Shown here: one piece after another, positions 37,071-46,127 of the stretch
Position numbering within the stretch: position 1 is the first letter of the stretch
Layout of the letters: every line of letters starts with the position of its first letter
Source of the DNA: Marinobacter vulgaris
GTDB lineage: Bacteria; Pseudomonadota; Gammaproteobacteria; Pseudomonadales; Oleiphilaceae
DNA: 64,000 bases
Direction of reading: 5' to 3'
Assembly: GCF_003344045.1 (NCBI RefSeq)
Contig: NZ_QFWX01000002.1
Span: 467,270 to 531,269, forward strand
Translations under genes and position numbers: made by a program
Notes under the pieces: model-generated
What the model was told of the DNA's origin: nothing
Databases searched by the model: none
What the model saw: only the letters and a program-made list of their open reading frames with translations

Positions 37071-39598
37071 TGCGTATCGTGGGCATTGGCGCCTCCGCTG
37101 GCGGGCTGGCGTCCTTCGAAGAGTTTTTCCGCAATACCCCTTGCGATACCGGTATGGCGTTTCTGGTGGTCCAGCACCTGGACCCGACCCAGAAGGCGCT
37201 GCTGCCGGAACTCCTGCAACGCTATACCGACATGCCGGTACACGAAGCCGGGCAGAACATGCCCATCCACACGAATTCGGTTTATGTGATCCCGCCGAAC
37301 CGTGAGCTGCGAGTGCTTGACGGGATCCTGAAGCTGGAGCAGCCTGCGGAAACCCGGGGCCTGCGGCTGCCCATCAATGTGCTGTTTTCATCCCTGGCCA
37401 GCGCCCAGAACGAGCGGGCCATTGCTGTCGTGCTCTCCGGCATGGGCTCTGATGGTACTTTGGGCCTGCAGGCCATCAAGGCCACCGGCGGGCTGACCAT
37501 TGTGGAAACGCCGGACTCGGCCCAGTTTGACGCCATGCCCAAAAGCGCCATAGCGTCAGGCTGCGCGGATATTGTGGCGCCGGCGGGTGAAATACCGAAT
37601 CGCATCCTGACGTATGTCCGCCGTGTTCCCGAGCCCGGTAAAAGCCCCCATCACGACCGTCAGGCTCTCAGATCTCTGACACAGCTGGACTCGGTCCTCC
37701 AGTTGCTACAGAAGCACACCCGCCACGACTTTTCGCTGTACAAACCCTCGACCCTCAATCGGCGGATCGAGCGCCGCATGGCCATCCACGGGCTATCGGA
37801 TCTGGCCGATTACACCCGTTATCTGGCGGCCAACAAGCAGGAAGTTCAGCTGTTGTTCCGGGAACTGCTGATCGGCGTCACCCAGTTTTTCCGCGACCCC
37901 GACACCTGGGACTGCCTGATTGCAACAGCCCTGCCGGAACAGCTCACCGAACAATCGACGGAACACATGCTGCGAGCCTGGGTGGTGGGCTGCTCAACCG
38001 GGGAAGAGGCCTATTCGCTGGCCATGGCATATACAGAGGCGCAGGAGGCCACCCATCCTGGGCGGGAGCTGAACCTGCAGATTTTTGCCTCCGACATCAG
38101 CCCGGAAGCCATTACCGTGGCCCGGCGCGGGCAATACCCCCTGACCATTGCAGACACCGTGTCGGAGGCCCGGCTGGCGCGGTTTTTCACCAGACACGAG
38201 CATTATTACCAGGTGCGGCCATTGATACGGGACAAGGTGCTGTTTGCTACCCACGATGTGATTCTTGATCCTCCCTTCACCAGGCTGGATATGATCAGCT
38301 GCCGCAACCTGCTGATTTATTTTGACGTGGCACTGCAGCGGCGGATTCTGCCCCTGTTCCATTACAGCCTTCGGCACAACGGACTACTGATGCTGGGCAC
38401 CTCAGAAACCATCGGCCGGCTGAATCATCTGTTCGCACCGCTCAAACCCAAACTGCGGCTGTACCGAAGCAAACCCTTCCAATCCGACCGCCACTATGAC
38501 TTCCTGTTAAGATCCTTCCCAACGATGTCCAGCATGCATAAGGAGCACTCCGTGAGATCCAGCCAGATGCCTCCACCGGAGGCTACCGACAGCCTGCAAT
38601 CCGCCGCGGATAACGTGCTGTTGCAAGTCTATGCTCCGGCGGCCGTGGTGCTCAACGCGGATGCGGATATCGTTTATATCAGCGGGCGTACCGGCAAGTA
38701 CCTGGAACCGGCAGCGGGCAAAGCCAATTGGAACATCCATGCCATGGCCCGGAAGGGTCTGCGTGAGCCCCTGTATACTGCTCTGCGCAAGGCCTCGGAG
38801 CAGTCAGAATCGGTTGAACTGGCGGGTCTTCCGGTTCAGACCGGCTCCGGCACCCAGGCCGTTGATGTCACCATTCAGGCCCTTCGCGAACCCGACGCCC
38901 TCAAGGGCATGACCATGGTGGTATTCCGCGATGCGCCACAAAAGGAGGCTTCCCCGCAACGCAAACCTGCCTCGGCCTCTAAATCGGACTACGCTGCGGA
39001 AATCCATCGATACCAGAAGGAAATCGAGAGCCTCCAGAAGCAGGCAAAACATACCCGGGAAGAACTGCAGGCGTCCAACGAGGAGCTGCAGTCCACCAAC
39101 GAGGAGCTGCAGTCTGCCAATGAGGAACTGACAACCTCGAAAGAAGAAATGCAGTCGATGAATGAAGAACTGCAAACCATCAACACCGAGCTGCAAACCA
39201 AGCTGGATGACCTTGCGCTGGCCCAGAGCGATATGCAGAACGTGCTCAACAGCATCGAGATCGCGGTTCTGTTCCTGGACCAGGAGCTGAACGTGCGGCG
39301 CTACACGGAGCGGGCCGCATCCATCATCAGCCTGCGGGAAAGCGACATCGGCCGCCCGTTGAGCGACCTGACCACCAGCCTGCGTTACCCGGAGCTGCAG
39401 GAAGACGCCCGCAAGACCCTGGACACCCTGGCGGTCAACGAAAAGCAGATTACCACCACCGATGGCCGCTGGTTCTCGGTCAGGATCATACCCTACCGCA
39501 GGCTGGACAATGTGATCGATGGCGTGGTGATCACCCTGGTGGATATTACCGGAAGCAAGAATCTGGAATCCTCGTTACGGAAACATCCTTCCGCCTGA
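37070..39598 (+). CDS. CheB-CheR fusion with coiled coil and PAS domain
   Basis: 842 residues. A CheB methylesterase domain (1 to about 185) has the catalytic Ser in GIGASAGGL, His in VVQHLDP and Asp in GMGSDGTLG. A CheR methyltransferase domain (about 215-465) has VVGCSTGEEAYSLAMAY for SAM binding and SCRNLLIYF. Then come a PAS-like region (about 505-620), a long coiled coil of repeated EELQ units (about 640-725) and a final PAS domain. It has neither a CheB receiver domain nor the histidine kinase often fused behind the last PAS. It may control methylation of a dedicated receptor or act as a signalling scaffold. Confidence 0.9.
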   Translation: MRIVGIGASAGGLASFEEFFRNTPCDTGMAFLVVQHLDPTQKALLPELLQRYTDMPVHEAGQNMPIHTNSVYVIPPNRELRVLDGILKLEQPAETRGLRLPINVLFSSLASAQNERAIAVVLSGMGSDGTLGLQAIKATGGLTIVETPDSAQFDAMPKSAIASGCADIVAPAGEIPNRILTYVRRVPEPGKSPHHDRQALRSLTQLDSVLQLLQKHTRHDFSLYKPSTLNRRIERRMAIHGLSDLADYTRYLAANKQEVQLLFRELLIGVTQFFRDPDTWDCLIATALPEQLTEQSTEHMLRAWVVGCSTGEEAYSLAMAYTEAQEATHPGRELNLQIFASDISPEAITVARRGQYPLTIADTVSEARLARFFTRHEHYYQVRPLIRDKVLFATHDVILDPPFTRLDMISCRNLLIYFDVALQRRILPLFHYSLRHNGLLMLGTSETIGRLNHLFAPLKPKLRLYRSKPFQSDRHYDFLLRSFPTMSSMHKEHSVRSSQMPPPEATDSLQSAADNVLLQVYAPAAVVLNADADIVYISGRTGKYLEPAAGKANWNIHAMARKGLREPLYTALRKASEQSESVELAGLPVQTGSGTQAVDVTIQALREPDALKGMTMVVFRDAPQKEASPQRKPASASKSDYAAEIHRYQKEIESLQKQAKHTREELQASNEELQSTNEELQSANEELTTSKEEMQSMNEELQTINTELQTKLDDLALAQSDMQNVLNSIEIAVLFLDQELNVRRYTERAASIISLRESDIGRPLSDLTTSLRYPELQEDARKTLDTLAVNEKQITTTDGRWFSVRIIPYRRLDNVIDGVVITLVDITGSKNLESSLRKHPSA

Positions 39599-39719
39599 TC
39601 CGTTCTCCCCAACTTTTGCACGTGTGCCGCCGCTGCCGATGACCCGCGCGGGCAGCGGCAGCGTATTGCCAGTGTCCCGTCCGCCAGGAGGGAACCAGCT
39701 TCGATGAAAGGAGAACGTC

Positions 39720-40427
39720 ATGAACTCACCCATTCTGATTACCGGTGCCGGCCAGCGCATCGGTCTGGCTTTTGCAAAAGCCTGCCTCGAGCAGGGGCAG
39801 CCGGTTATCGCCAGCTACCGCAGCTATCGCCCGGCCGTGGACGCGTTACAGAAAGCCGGTGCCACCTGCATTCACGCGGATTTTGCCAACAATGAAGGTG
39901 TCGATGAATTTATCGAGGCGCTCAGGAAAAAAACCGATGACCTGAGGGCGATCATCCACAACGCCTCGGACTGGCTGCCGGAAAGCGATGACTCCGAGCC
40001 GGCGGACGTGATGAACGCGATGATGCAGATTCACGCCATGACCCCCTACCGGATCAATCTGGCGTGTCGTAGTCTGCTGGAGAACGGCGACTCACCGGCT
40101 GACATTGTTCATATGACGGATTACGTGGTGGAGAAGGGCAGCGCCAAACATATTGCCTATGCCGCCAGTAAGGCTGCCATGGCCAATCTGACCCTGTCTT
40201 TCTCACGATTGCTGGCACCGCGGGTGAAGGTCAACAGTGTTGCGCCGTCGCTGATCATGTTCAACCCGGGGGACAGTGGCGACTATCGGGAGAAAGCGCT
40301 GAAAAAATCGTTGCTGGCAATCGAACCCGGGGAGTCGGTGGCGGTAAAAACCATCCAGTTTATACTCGACAATCCCTATATCACCGGCCGGACCCTTTCC
40401 CTGGACGGCGGCCGCCACCTGGCGTAA
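39720..40427 (+). CDS. folM: dihydromonapterin reductase FolM (SDR family)
   Basis: 235 residues. An NADPH Rossmann start PILITGAGQRIGLAFAKAC, then HADFANNEGVDEFI, IIHNASDWLPE, the catalytic YAASKAAM and the C-terminal TGRTLSLDGGRHLA closely match E. coli FolM. It reduces dihydromonapterin and can reduce dihydrofolate. AAAGGAG precedes ATG 39720. It converges with the DUF4864 gene 24 bp away. Confidence 0.93.
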   Translation: MNSPILITGAGQRIGLAFAKACLEQGQPVIASYRSYRPAVDALQKAGATCIHADFANNEGVDEFIEALRKKTDDLRAIIHNASDWLPESDDSEPADVMNAMMQIHAMTPYRINLACRSLLENGDSPADIVHMTDYVVEKGSAKHIAYAASKAAMANLTLSFSRLLAPRVKVNSVAPSLIMFNPGDSGDYREKALKKSLLAIEPGESVAVKTIQFILDNPYITGRTLSLDGGRHLA

Positions 40428-40451
40428 CCGCCTCGGAACCCTCTATCCGCC

Positions 40452-40910
40452 TCAGATACCGAGCTCGGCAGGCTCCAGGCGGACGCCCGCTATCTTCCAG
40501 GCGCCGTCCGTCATCACCATGCGGTAATAGGCATCCCAGCGTTTGCCCTCGGGGCCCTGAAGTTTCACCACCTGGATTTCAAAGCTGCCGTGGGGCACGC
40601 GTTCGGTAAACTCGATGGCGGTGGCGCTGTGCACGGCAGGGTAGGCTTCACGAACCATATCAATGAACACCTGGGAGGATCCGAAGCGGCGCTTGATACC
40701 CTCGGAAGCGTAGGCCCAGGCCTGTTCCTGGTCGTCATTGGCAAACGCTTCGATCTGGCGGAGTATGGTATCGCGGATTTCTTCATCCTTATCGCCAGCC
40801 AGTGGCTGGGAGGACCAGAGCACGAACAGCGCCATAGCAGCCAAAAGAATCGCGGTGACCCTTTTCCTGGTGGTACCCAAAATTCCGGTGCTTACACTGT
40901 TCTGGCCCAT
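40452..40910 (-). CDS. DUF4864 family exported protein
   Basis: 152 residues starting MGQNSVSTGILGTTRKR, with a signal peptide or anchor (about 17-39, ending QPLAG). The mature part (IRDTILRQIEAFANDDQEQAWAYAS, AYPAVHSATAIEFTE, GKRWDAYYRMVM, DGAWKIAGVRL) has the NTF2-like pattern of DUF4864. No function is known. ATG 40910 is preferred because GAGGGCG precedes it and it opens directly onto the signal peptide; an upstream in-frame start at 40988 would bury the signal. The 298 bp to the next gene hold no named feature. Confidence 0.8.
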   Translation of the reverse strand: MGQNSVSTGILGTTRKRVTAILLAAMALFVLWSSQPLAGDKDEEIRDTILRQIEAFANDDQEQAWAYASEGIKRRFGSSQVFIDMVREAYPAVHSATAIEFTERVPHGSFEIQVVKLQGPEGKRWDAYYRMVMTDGAWKIAGVRLEPAELGI

Positions 40911-41208
40911 GGCAACGCCCTCGATCTGATCATATTTTAAACAATACGAACGGCCGCGAGTAGTAGATTCCTGCTCAGCGCCGAGCACTGTGTTTTTCCG
41001 GCCAGATCATTTTCATCAACGCTTGCCGGTTTGCATCTGGGAACAGGATGGCCTTGTACATGTATGCATCGGGGAATGGCCTGATTCCGGAGGGTGTGGA
41101 GATATCGGATCAATTCAAGCCTGCTCATATCTGTCCGTTTATTGACCTGTTTGAACACTGGTTGCGTAGACTTGAATACGAACACAACAGAAGACAGAGA
41201 GATTTCCA

Positions 41209-41499
41209 ATGCATATGACCACCGGCGAGCTGAAATCCCACAAACACGACACCATTTCCCTGCTGGAGATCGTTTCCATGGAGGGGCGCTACTACATGGC
41301 CCGCTTCTATCTCGACGACCAGGGCTATGTGCTGACCGATTCCCACGACAAGGTGGTGATGTTTACCGGCGCCAGCGCCGTCAAGGAATTTTTCCATGAC
41401 TATCACGTGGACAACACCGAGGTGCTTCCGCCGACCGGGACCGATGAAATGATAGGGATGCCCGACAGCGGCTCCGAAACCATGAAGGTGCCGCTGTAG
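41209..41499 (+). CDS. DUF6482-like small protein
   Basis: 96 residues, acidic, soluble. The central ISLLEIVSMEGRYYMARFYLDDQGYVLTD and the following FTGASAVKEFF block resemble DUF6482. The tail TEVLPPTGTDEMIGMPDS is probably disordered. No function is assigned. The gene is convergent with the SDR gene downstream, and a small stem (41512-41519 with 41530-41537) lies between them. Confidence 0.65.
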   Translation: MHMTTGELKSHKHDTISLLEIVSMEGRYYMARFYLDDQGYVLTDSHDKVVMFTGASAVKEFFHDYHVDNTEVLPPTGTDEMIGMPDSGSETMKVPL

Positions 41500-41511
41500 C
41501 CCCTTGCGGTT

Positions 41512-41537
41512 TTAACGGGAAGACCCTGCCCCGTTAA
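41512..41537. terminator. possible weak terminator between convergent genes
   Basis: TTAACGGG and CCCGTTAA form an 8-bp perfect stem. It overlaps the stop codon of the minus-strand SDR gene. No long T run follows on either strand, so termination is uncertain. Confidence 0.35.
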
Positions 41538-42322
41538 CTGCCGGCGAACGACAGCGAATCCACCAGATCCCGGCCGTTATACACCGCTCCCTGAAAGTCG
41601 CTTTCGGGCGTCTGCTGGCTGAGGGTGAACGCCAGAGCGCTGGCTGCCTGCTCGGCTGTCAGGCACTCGCCGTTATCAAGCCTGTCCCTGAGCCACTGGG
41701 CATGTGGCAGCCCCAGCCCGGCGGCCTTGTCGACATGGTGCCTGATGCCCGGGGTGTCAACCAGACCCGGCTGGAACAGACTGATCACCGGCCCCTGCGG
41801 CATTGTCCCGAATTCCACAGACAGCTGTTGTACCAGCCTCCTCAGGGCCATTTTGCTGACTCCGTAGCTGCCAGTGCCCGGCTGTGCCTGGGTATCCATG
41901 CCCGCACCGATCATCACGATTCTGGCGGCCGGATCATGCCCCGTCAGCACTGGCAACAACGACTGGGTCAGCAGCATCGGCGCGGAGACGTTGACCGCAA
42001 GGGCTTCCTGGAAATCAATCAGATCCAGGCTGGCGAAATCCGCGGCTGGCTCGCCAACACCGGCGCAGTAGACGAAAGCCGAAAGTTGGTCGACCGCGTT
42101 GCGCACCTGATTTGCCAGATTACGGGTACTGGTGGGGTCGGAAAAATCCGCAATCAGGGTGATCACCTTGCACTGGGGCGAATGCTTGCTGACTTCACCG
42201 GCAACGTCTTCCAGTTTTGACACCGTTCGACCGGACAGAATGAGATCATGGCCCTGATTTGACAGCTCCAGCGCCAGTGCCCTTCCGATGCCGGAGCCGG
42301 CACCCGTTATCAACGTCCACAT
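41534..42322 (-). CDS. short-chain dehydrogenase/reductase
   Basis: 262 residues. A Rossmann start LITGAGSGIGRALALEL, an NAG-like YCAGVGEPAADF, and the catalytic Ser-Tyr-Lys as IGAGMDTQ... YGVSKMALRRL place it in the classical SDR family. The substrate is not predictable. It resembles E. coli YciK-type or general oxidoreductases. ATG 42322 is chosen since GGGAGC precedes it. The upstream ABC exporter gene ends 35 bp away on the same strand. Confidence 0.85.
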   Translation of the reverse strand: MWTLITGAGSGIGRALALELSNQGHDLILSGRTVSKLEDVAGEVSKHSPQCKVITLIADFSDPTSTRNLANQVRNAVDQLSAFVYCAGVGEPAADFASLDLIDFQEALAVNVSAPMLLTQSLLPVLTGHDPAARIVMIGAGMDTQAQPGTGSYGVSKMALRRLVQQLSVEFGTMPQGPVISLFQPGLVDTPGIRHHVDKAAGLGLPHAQWLRDRLDNGECLTAEQAASALAFTLSQQTPESDFQGAVYNGRDLVDSLSFAGS

Positions 42323-42356
42323 AAGACTGCTCCCGTTAACAAAAAAACCGGCGACA

Positions 42357-44150
42357 TCACTCGTCACCACGTCGATGTTGCTGTGCCCACAGGTGAGCGT
42401 AGTGGCCATCAAGCGCCAGCAATTCGGTGTGATGGCCACTTTCGACAATGCGTCCCCCGTCCATCACCAGAATGGTGTCGGCATCCCGGGTCGTGGACAG
42501 GCGATGGGCGATAACCAGCGAGGTGCGCTGGCGGCTGACTTCCTTTAACGCCCCCAGAATTGCCTGTTCGGACAGGGAATCCAGGGACGAGGTTGCCTCA
42601 TCCAGAATCAGCACCGGTGGGTTCTTGAGGATTACCCGGGCTATCGCTACCCGCTGTTTCTCGCCCCCGGAAAGTTTCAGGCCGCGCTCGCCGACCTGGG
42701 TCTGGTACCCATCCGGCAGGCTGTGGATAAAGTCCTCCAGGTGCGCCATGCGAGCGGCCCGGTAAACCTCCTCCTCGGTAGCCTCGGGCCGGCCATAGGC
42801 GAGGTTGCGGTACAGGGTGTCGTTGAACAGCACCGTATCCTGGGGCACCACGCCAATGGCAGCGCGCAGGCTGTCCTGGGTGACCGTGCGAATATCCTGC
42901 CCATCAATGGTAATGCTGCCCTGATCCACATCGTAGAAGCGGAACAGCAGGCGGGCGAGGGTAGACTTGCCCGCCCCGCTGGCGCCCACGACTGCCACCG
43001 TGTGCCCGGCGGGGATGGCGAAACTGACGTCCCGCAGGATCTGGCGATCCTGCCGATAGGCAAAGTGCACATGGTCGAAACAGACCTCACCCTTGCTCAC
43101 CACCAGGGCTTTGGCATCGGGCGCATCCTCAATCCCCGGCTCGTCCCCCAGCAATCCGAACAACCGCTCTACATTCACCAGGGCCTGGCGGATTTCCCGG
43201 TACACAAACCCCAGGGCGTTCAACGGAATGAACAGCTGCAGCAGGTAGGCGTTGATCATGGTGAAATCACCCAGGGTAATCTCGCCAATCGCCGCTTCCC
43301 GCACCGCCATGGCCATGATGACAATCATCGCCAGGCCGATGATCAGGGCCTGGCCTGAGTTCAGGGCCGCCAGCGACAACCGGTTCTTCAGCCGGGCCTG
43401 CTCCCAGTCGTCCAGGTTCTGGTCGTACATCCGCGCTTCGAAACGCTCGTTGTTGAAATACTTCACCGTCTCGTAGTTCAGCAGACTGTCCACCGCCCGG
43501 GAATTGGACTGGTTGTCCCGGGAATTCGCTTCCCGTACGAACCTGGTGCGCCACTCGGTCACCTTGATGGAAAACACCACGTACACCACCACGGCCACCA
43601 GGATCGCCAGCACGTAACCGACGTTGAACACCACGAAAAGAATGCCGGCCACCAACAGGATTTCCAGCAGCGTGGGCACGATGTTGAACAGGGTGAACCG
43701 CAGCAGGAAGCTGATGCCGTTGGTACCCCGCTCGATATCCCGCGCCAGGCCACCGGTCTTGCGGTCCAGATGAAACGCCAGCTCGCGGTTGTGCAGATGC
43801 TCGAAAACCCGCAGCGATACCCGCCGCATGGCTCTTTCCGCTACCCTGGCAAACACCGCGTCCCGCAGTTCGCTGAACAGGGTGCTGCCAAAACGCAGCA
43901 GGCCGTAGGCAACGACCAGCAGCACCGGAATCCATAGCAGCACCTCGCCACCGCGGTTCTGGTCCAGGTAATCGACGATGTACTTCAGGGCTACCGGTGT
44001 CGCGACCGTGGCCAGTTTGGAAATAACCAGAAAGGCCAATGCCAGAACGACACGGCCACGGAATTCCGCCAGATAGGGCCAGAGACCGGAAATCACTTTC
44101 CAGTTGGGTTTGTGATCCGCGGGATAATCGTTGTCGGCGTAGGCTCTCAC
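42357..44150 (-). CDS. ABC exporter, Atm1/HMT1-like (fused permease and ATPase)
   Basis: 597 residues. Six membrane helices (about 25-310) are followed by a nucleotide-binding domain: Walker A VGASGAGKSTLARLLF, Q-loop PQDTVLFNDTL, signature LSGGEKQRVAIARVI, Walker B VLILDEATSSLD and the H-loop IAHRLST. The long cytosolic loops and NSRAVDSLLNYETVKYFNNE are typical of Atm1/ABCB7-type exporters that move glutathione-linked metal or sulfur compounds. GTG 44150 (VRAYADNDYP) is the favoured start; longer in-frame starts would run into the divergent exporter gene. A ribosome site AGGAG lies 13-16 bp upstream, a little far. Confidence 0.87.
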   Translation of the reverse strand: MRAYADNDYPADHKPNWKVISGLWPYLAEFRGRVVLALAFLVISKLATVATPVALKYIVDYLDQNRGGEVLLWIPVLLVVAYGLLRFGSTLFSELRDAVFARVAERAMRRVSLRVFEHLHNRELAFHLDRKTGGLARDIERGTNGISFLLRFTLFNIVPTLLEILLVAGILFVVFNVGYVLAILVAVVVYVVFSIKVTEWRTRFVREANSRDNQSNSRAVDSLLNYETVKYFNNERFEARMYDQNLDDWEQARLKNRLSLAALNSGQALIIGLAMIVIMAMAVREAAIGEITLGDFTMINAYLLQLFIPLNALGFVYREIRQALVNVERLFGLLGDEPGIEDAPDAKALVVSKGEVCFDHVHFAYRQDRQILRDVSFAIPAGHTVAVVGASGAGKSTLARLLFRFYDVDQGSITIDGQDIRTVTQDSLRAAIGVVPQDTVLFNDTLYRNLAYGRPEATEEEVYRAARMAHLEDFIHSLPDGYQTQVGERGLKLSGGEKQRVAIARVILKNPPVLILDEATSSLDSLSEQAILGALKEVSRQRTSLVIAHRLSTTRDADTILVMDGGRIVESGHHTELLALDGHYAHLWAQQHRRGDE

Positions 44151-44238
44151 TGTCGAGAATAACTCCTGGGTTGGGGGCCACCCATGTGTGCTCTGCCCGG
44201 ATGTATGATAGGTCTCATCATCGGCTATCAGCGTATGG

Positions 44239-46047
44239 TTGCCAGAGTTTACAGCACCGCCAATCAGGAGGCACATCATCAACACCCGTCACCGCAAGGC
44301 TCTGAAGCTGGTTGTCGATTTCATCAGTCCTTACCGTAGGGCCGTCGCCGGTGCCCTTGTGGCTCTGGTATTTACGGCCGGGATCACACTTGGACTTGGG
44401 CAGGGCCTGAGAATTCTGGTCGATCAGGGTCTGGCAACGCAGTCGCCGGCCATGCTGTCGCGGGCGGTGGGGCTGTTTTTTGTGCTGGTTCTCGGGCTGG
44501 CGATCGGTTCCTTTGCCCGCTTCTACCTGGTGTCCTGGATTGGCGAGAGGGTGGTCGCCGATATTCGCAAGCAGGTGTTCAACCACCTGATTGACCTTCA
44601 CCCCGGCTTCTATGAGAAAAACCGCAGCCTGGAGATTCAGTCCCGCTTTACCGCGGACACCACCGTGCTGCAGTCGGTGATCGGTTCCACCGTGTCCATT
44701 GCCCTGCGCAATACGCTGATGCTGGTGGGCGGGCTGGTACTGCTGTTCGTGACCAACGCCAAGCTGGCCAGCATTATCATCCTGGGCTTTCCACTGGTGA
44801 TCATTCCGATCCTGGTCTACGGGCGTCGTGTCAGACAACTTTCCAGGTTGAGCCAGGACCGGGTGGCGGAGGTGGGCAGTTATGTAGGCGAGAACCTCAC
44901 CCAGATTAAAACCGTGCAGGCGTTCAATCACCAGCCCCACGACCGCCGTTTCTTTGCCGGGGTGGCGGAAAACGCGTTCGATATTGCGCGGATCCGGATT
45001 CGTCAGCGGGCCTGGCTGACCACCATCGCCATCACCCTGGTGATGGGCGCCATTGGCGTGGTGATCTGGATTGGGGGGCTGGATGTGATTTCCGGGCGCA
45101 CCAGTCCCGGCGAACTGGCGGCGTTTGTGTTCTACAGTCTGCTGGTCGGGCTTGCGGCCGGCGCCATCAGCGAGGTCATCGGGGAGTTGCAGCGGGCCGC
45201 CGGGGCCGCCGCGCGCATTTTCGAGTTACTGCAGACCCCCAGTGAAATCCGCATGGAAGCTGTGGCCACGCAAACTCTGCCAGAGGCGATTCGTGGCGAT
45301 ATCGAGATCAGCAACCTGAGCTTTTCCTACCCCTCGCGGCCGGACATCAAGGTCCTCAAAGATCTTTCACTGACCATTCATGCCGGCGAAACCGTGGCGC
45401 TGGTCGGGCCTTCCGGAGCTGGCAAGTCCACACTGTTTGATCTGCTGCTGAGGTTCTACGACCCGGACACCGGGCAGATTCTGATCGACGGGACCGACAG
45501 CCGCCAGGTGGCGCTGGAGGCGCTGCGCGAATGCTTTGCCCTGGTGCCCCAGAACCCCGCCCTGTTCCATGGCACCATTGCCGACAACATTCGCTATGCG
45601 CGCCCCGAGGCCAGTGACGAAGCGATGATGGAAGCGGCCCGCATTGCCCATGCCGACGAATTCATCCGCCGACTGCCCCAGGGTTACCAGACGCCCCTGG
45701 GTGACACGGGGTTGGGGCTGTCCGGGGGGCAGAAACAAAGGCTGGCAATTGCCCGGGCTTTGCTCGCGGATGCGCCTATACTGTTATTGGACGAGGCCAC
45801 CAGCGCTCTGGATGCGGAGAGCGAGCACCTGATACAGCAGGCAATGCCGGGGCTGATGTCTGACCGCACCACGCTGGTAATTGCACACCGTCTGGCGACC
45901 GTGAGGCACGCCGATCGTATTATTGTACTGGAGGCCGGCATTCTCCAGGATATTGGTACTCACGACGACCTGGTTGCACGGAATCCGCTGTACCGGCGGT
46001 TGGCGGAACTCCAGTTCCGGGAAGACAACCCGGACGGGAATACGTAG
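44239..46047 (+). CDS. ABC exporter, MsbA-related (fused permease and ATPase)
   Basis: 602 residues from TTG 44239. Six membrane helices (about 30-310), then a nucleotide-binding domain with Walker A VGPSGAGKSTLFDLLL, Q-loop PQNPALFHGTI, signature LSGGQKQRLAIARALL, Walker B ILLLDEATSALD and H-loop IAHRLATV. It belongs to the MsbA-related ABCB group; the substrate is unknown. TTG 44239 has no good ribosome site. A perfect AGGAGG lies at 44266-44271, followed by in-frame ATC codons at 44275 and 44278 but no ATG, GTG or TTG at the right distance. It is divergent from the Atm1-like exporter. Confidence 0.87.
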   Translation: MPEFTAPPIRRHIINTRHRKALKLVVDFISPYRRAVAGALVALVFTAGITLGLGQGLRILVDQGLATQSPAMLSRAVGLFFVLVLGLAIGSFARFYLVSWIGERVVADIRKQVFNHLIDLHPGFYEKNRSLEIQSRFTADTTVLQSVIGSTVSIALRNTLMLVGGLVLLFVTNAKLASIIILGFPLVIIPILVYGRRVRQLSRLSQDRVAEVGSYVGENLTQIKTVQAFNHQPHDRRFFAGVAENAFDIARIRIRQRAWLTTIAITLVMGAIGVVIWIGGLDVISGRTSPGELAAFVFYSLLVGLAAGAISEVIGELQRAAGAAARIFELLQTPSEIRMEAVATQTLPEAIRGDIEISNLSFSYPSRPDIKVLKDLSLTIHAGETVALVGPSGAGKSTLFDLLLRFYDPDTGQILIDGTDSRQVALEALRECFALVPQNPALFHGTIADNIRYARPEASDEAMMEAARIAHADEFIRRLPQGYQTPLGDTGLGLSGGQKQRLAIARALLADAPILLLDEATSALDAESEHLIQQAMPGLMSDRTTLVIAHRLATVRHADRIIVLEAGILQDIGTHDDLVARNPLYRRLAELQFREDNPDGNT

Positions 46048-46127
46048 AAACATCAGCGCCGGGTTCTCAAACCGGGCCGTCATTTCGTGTATGCTTACAG
46101 GACGAAACCGAATTCGAGGAGAGCAAA

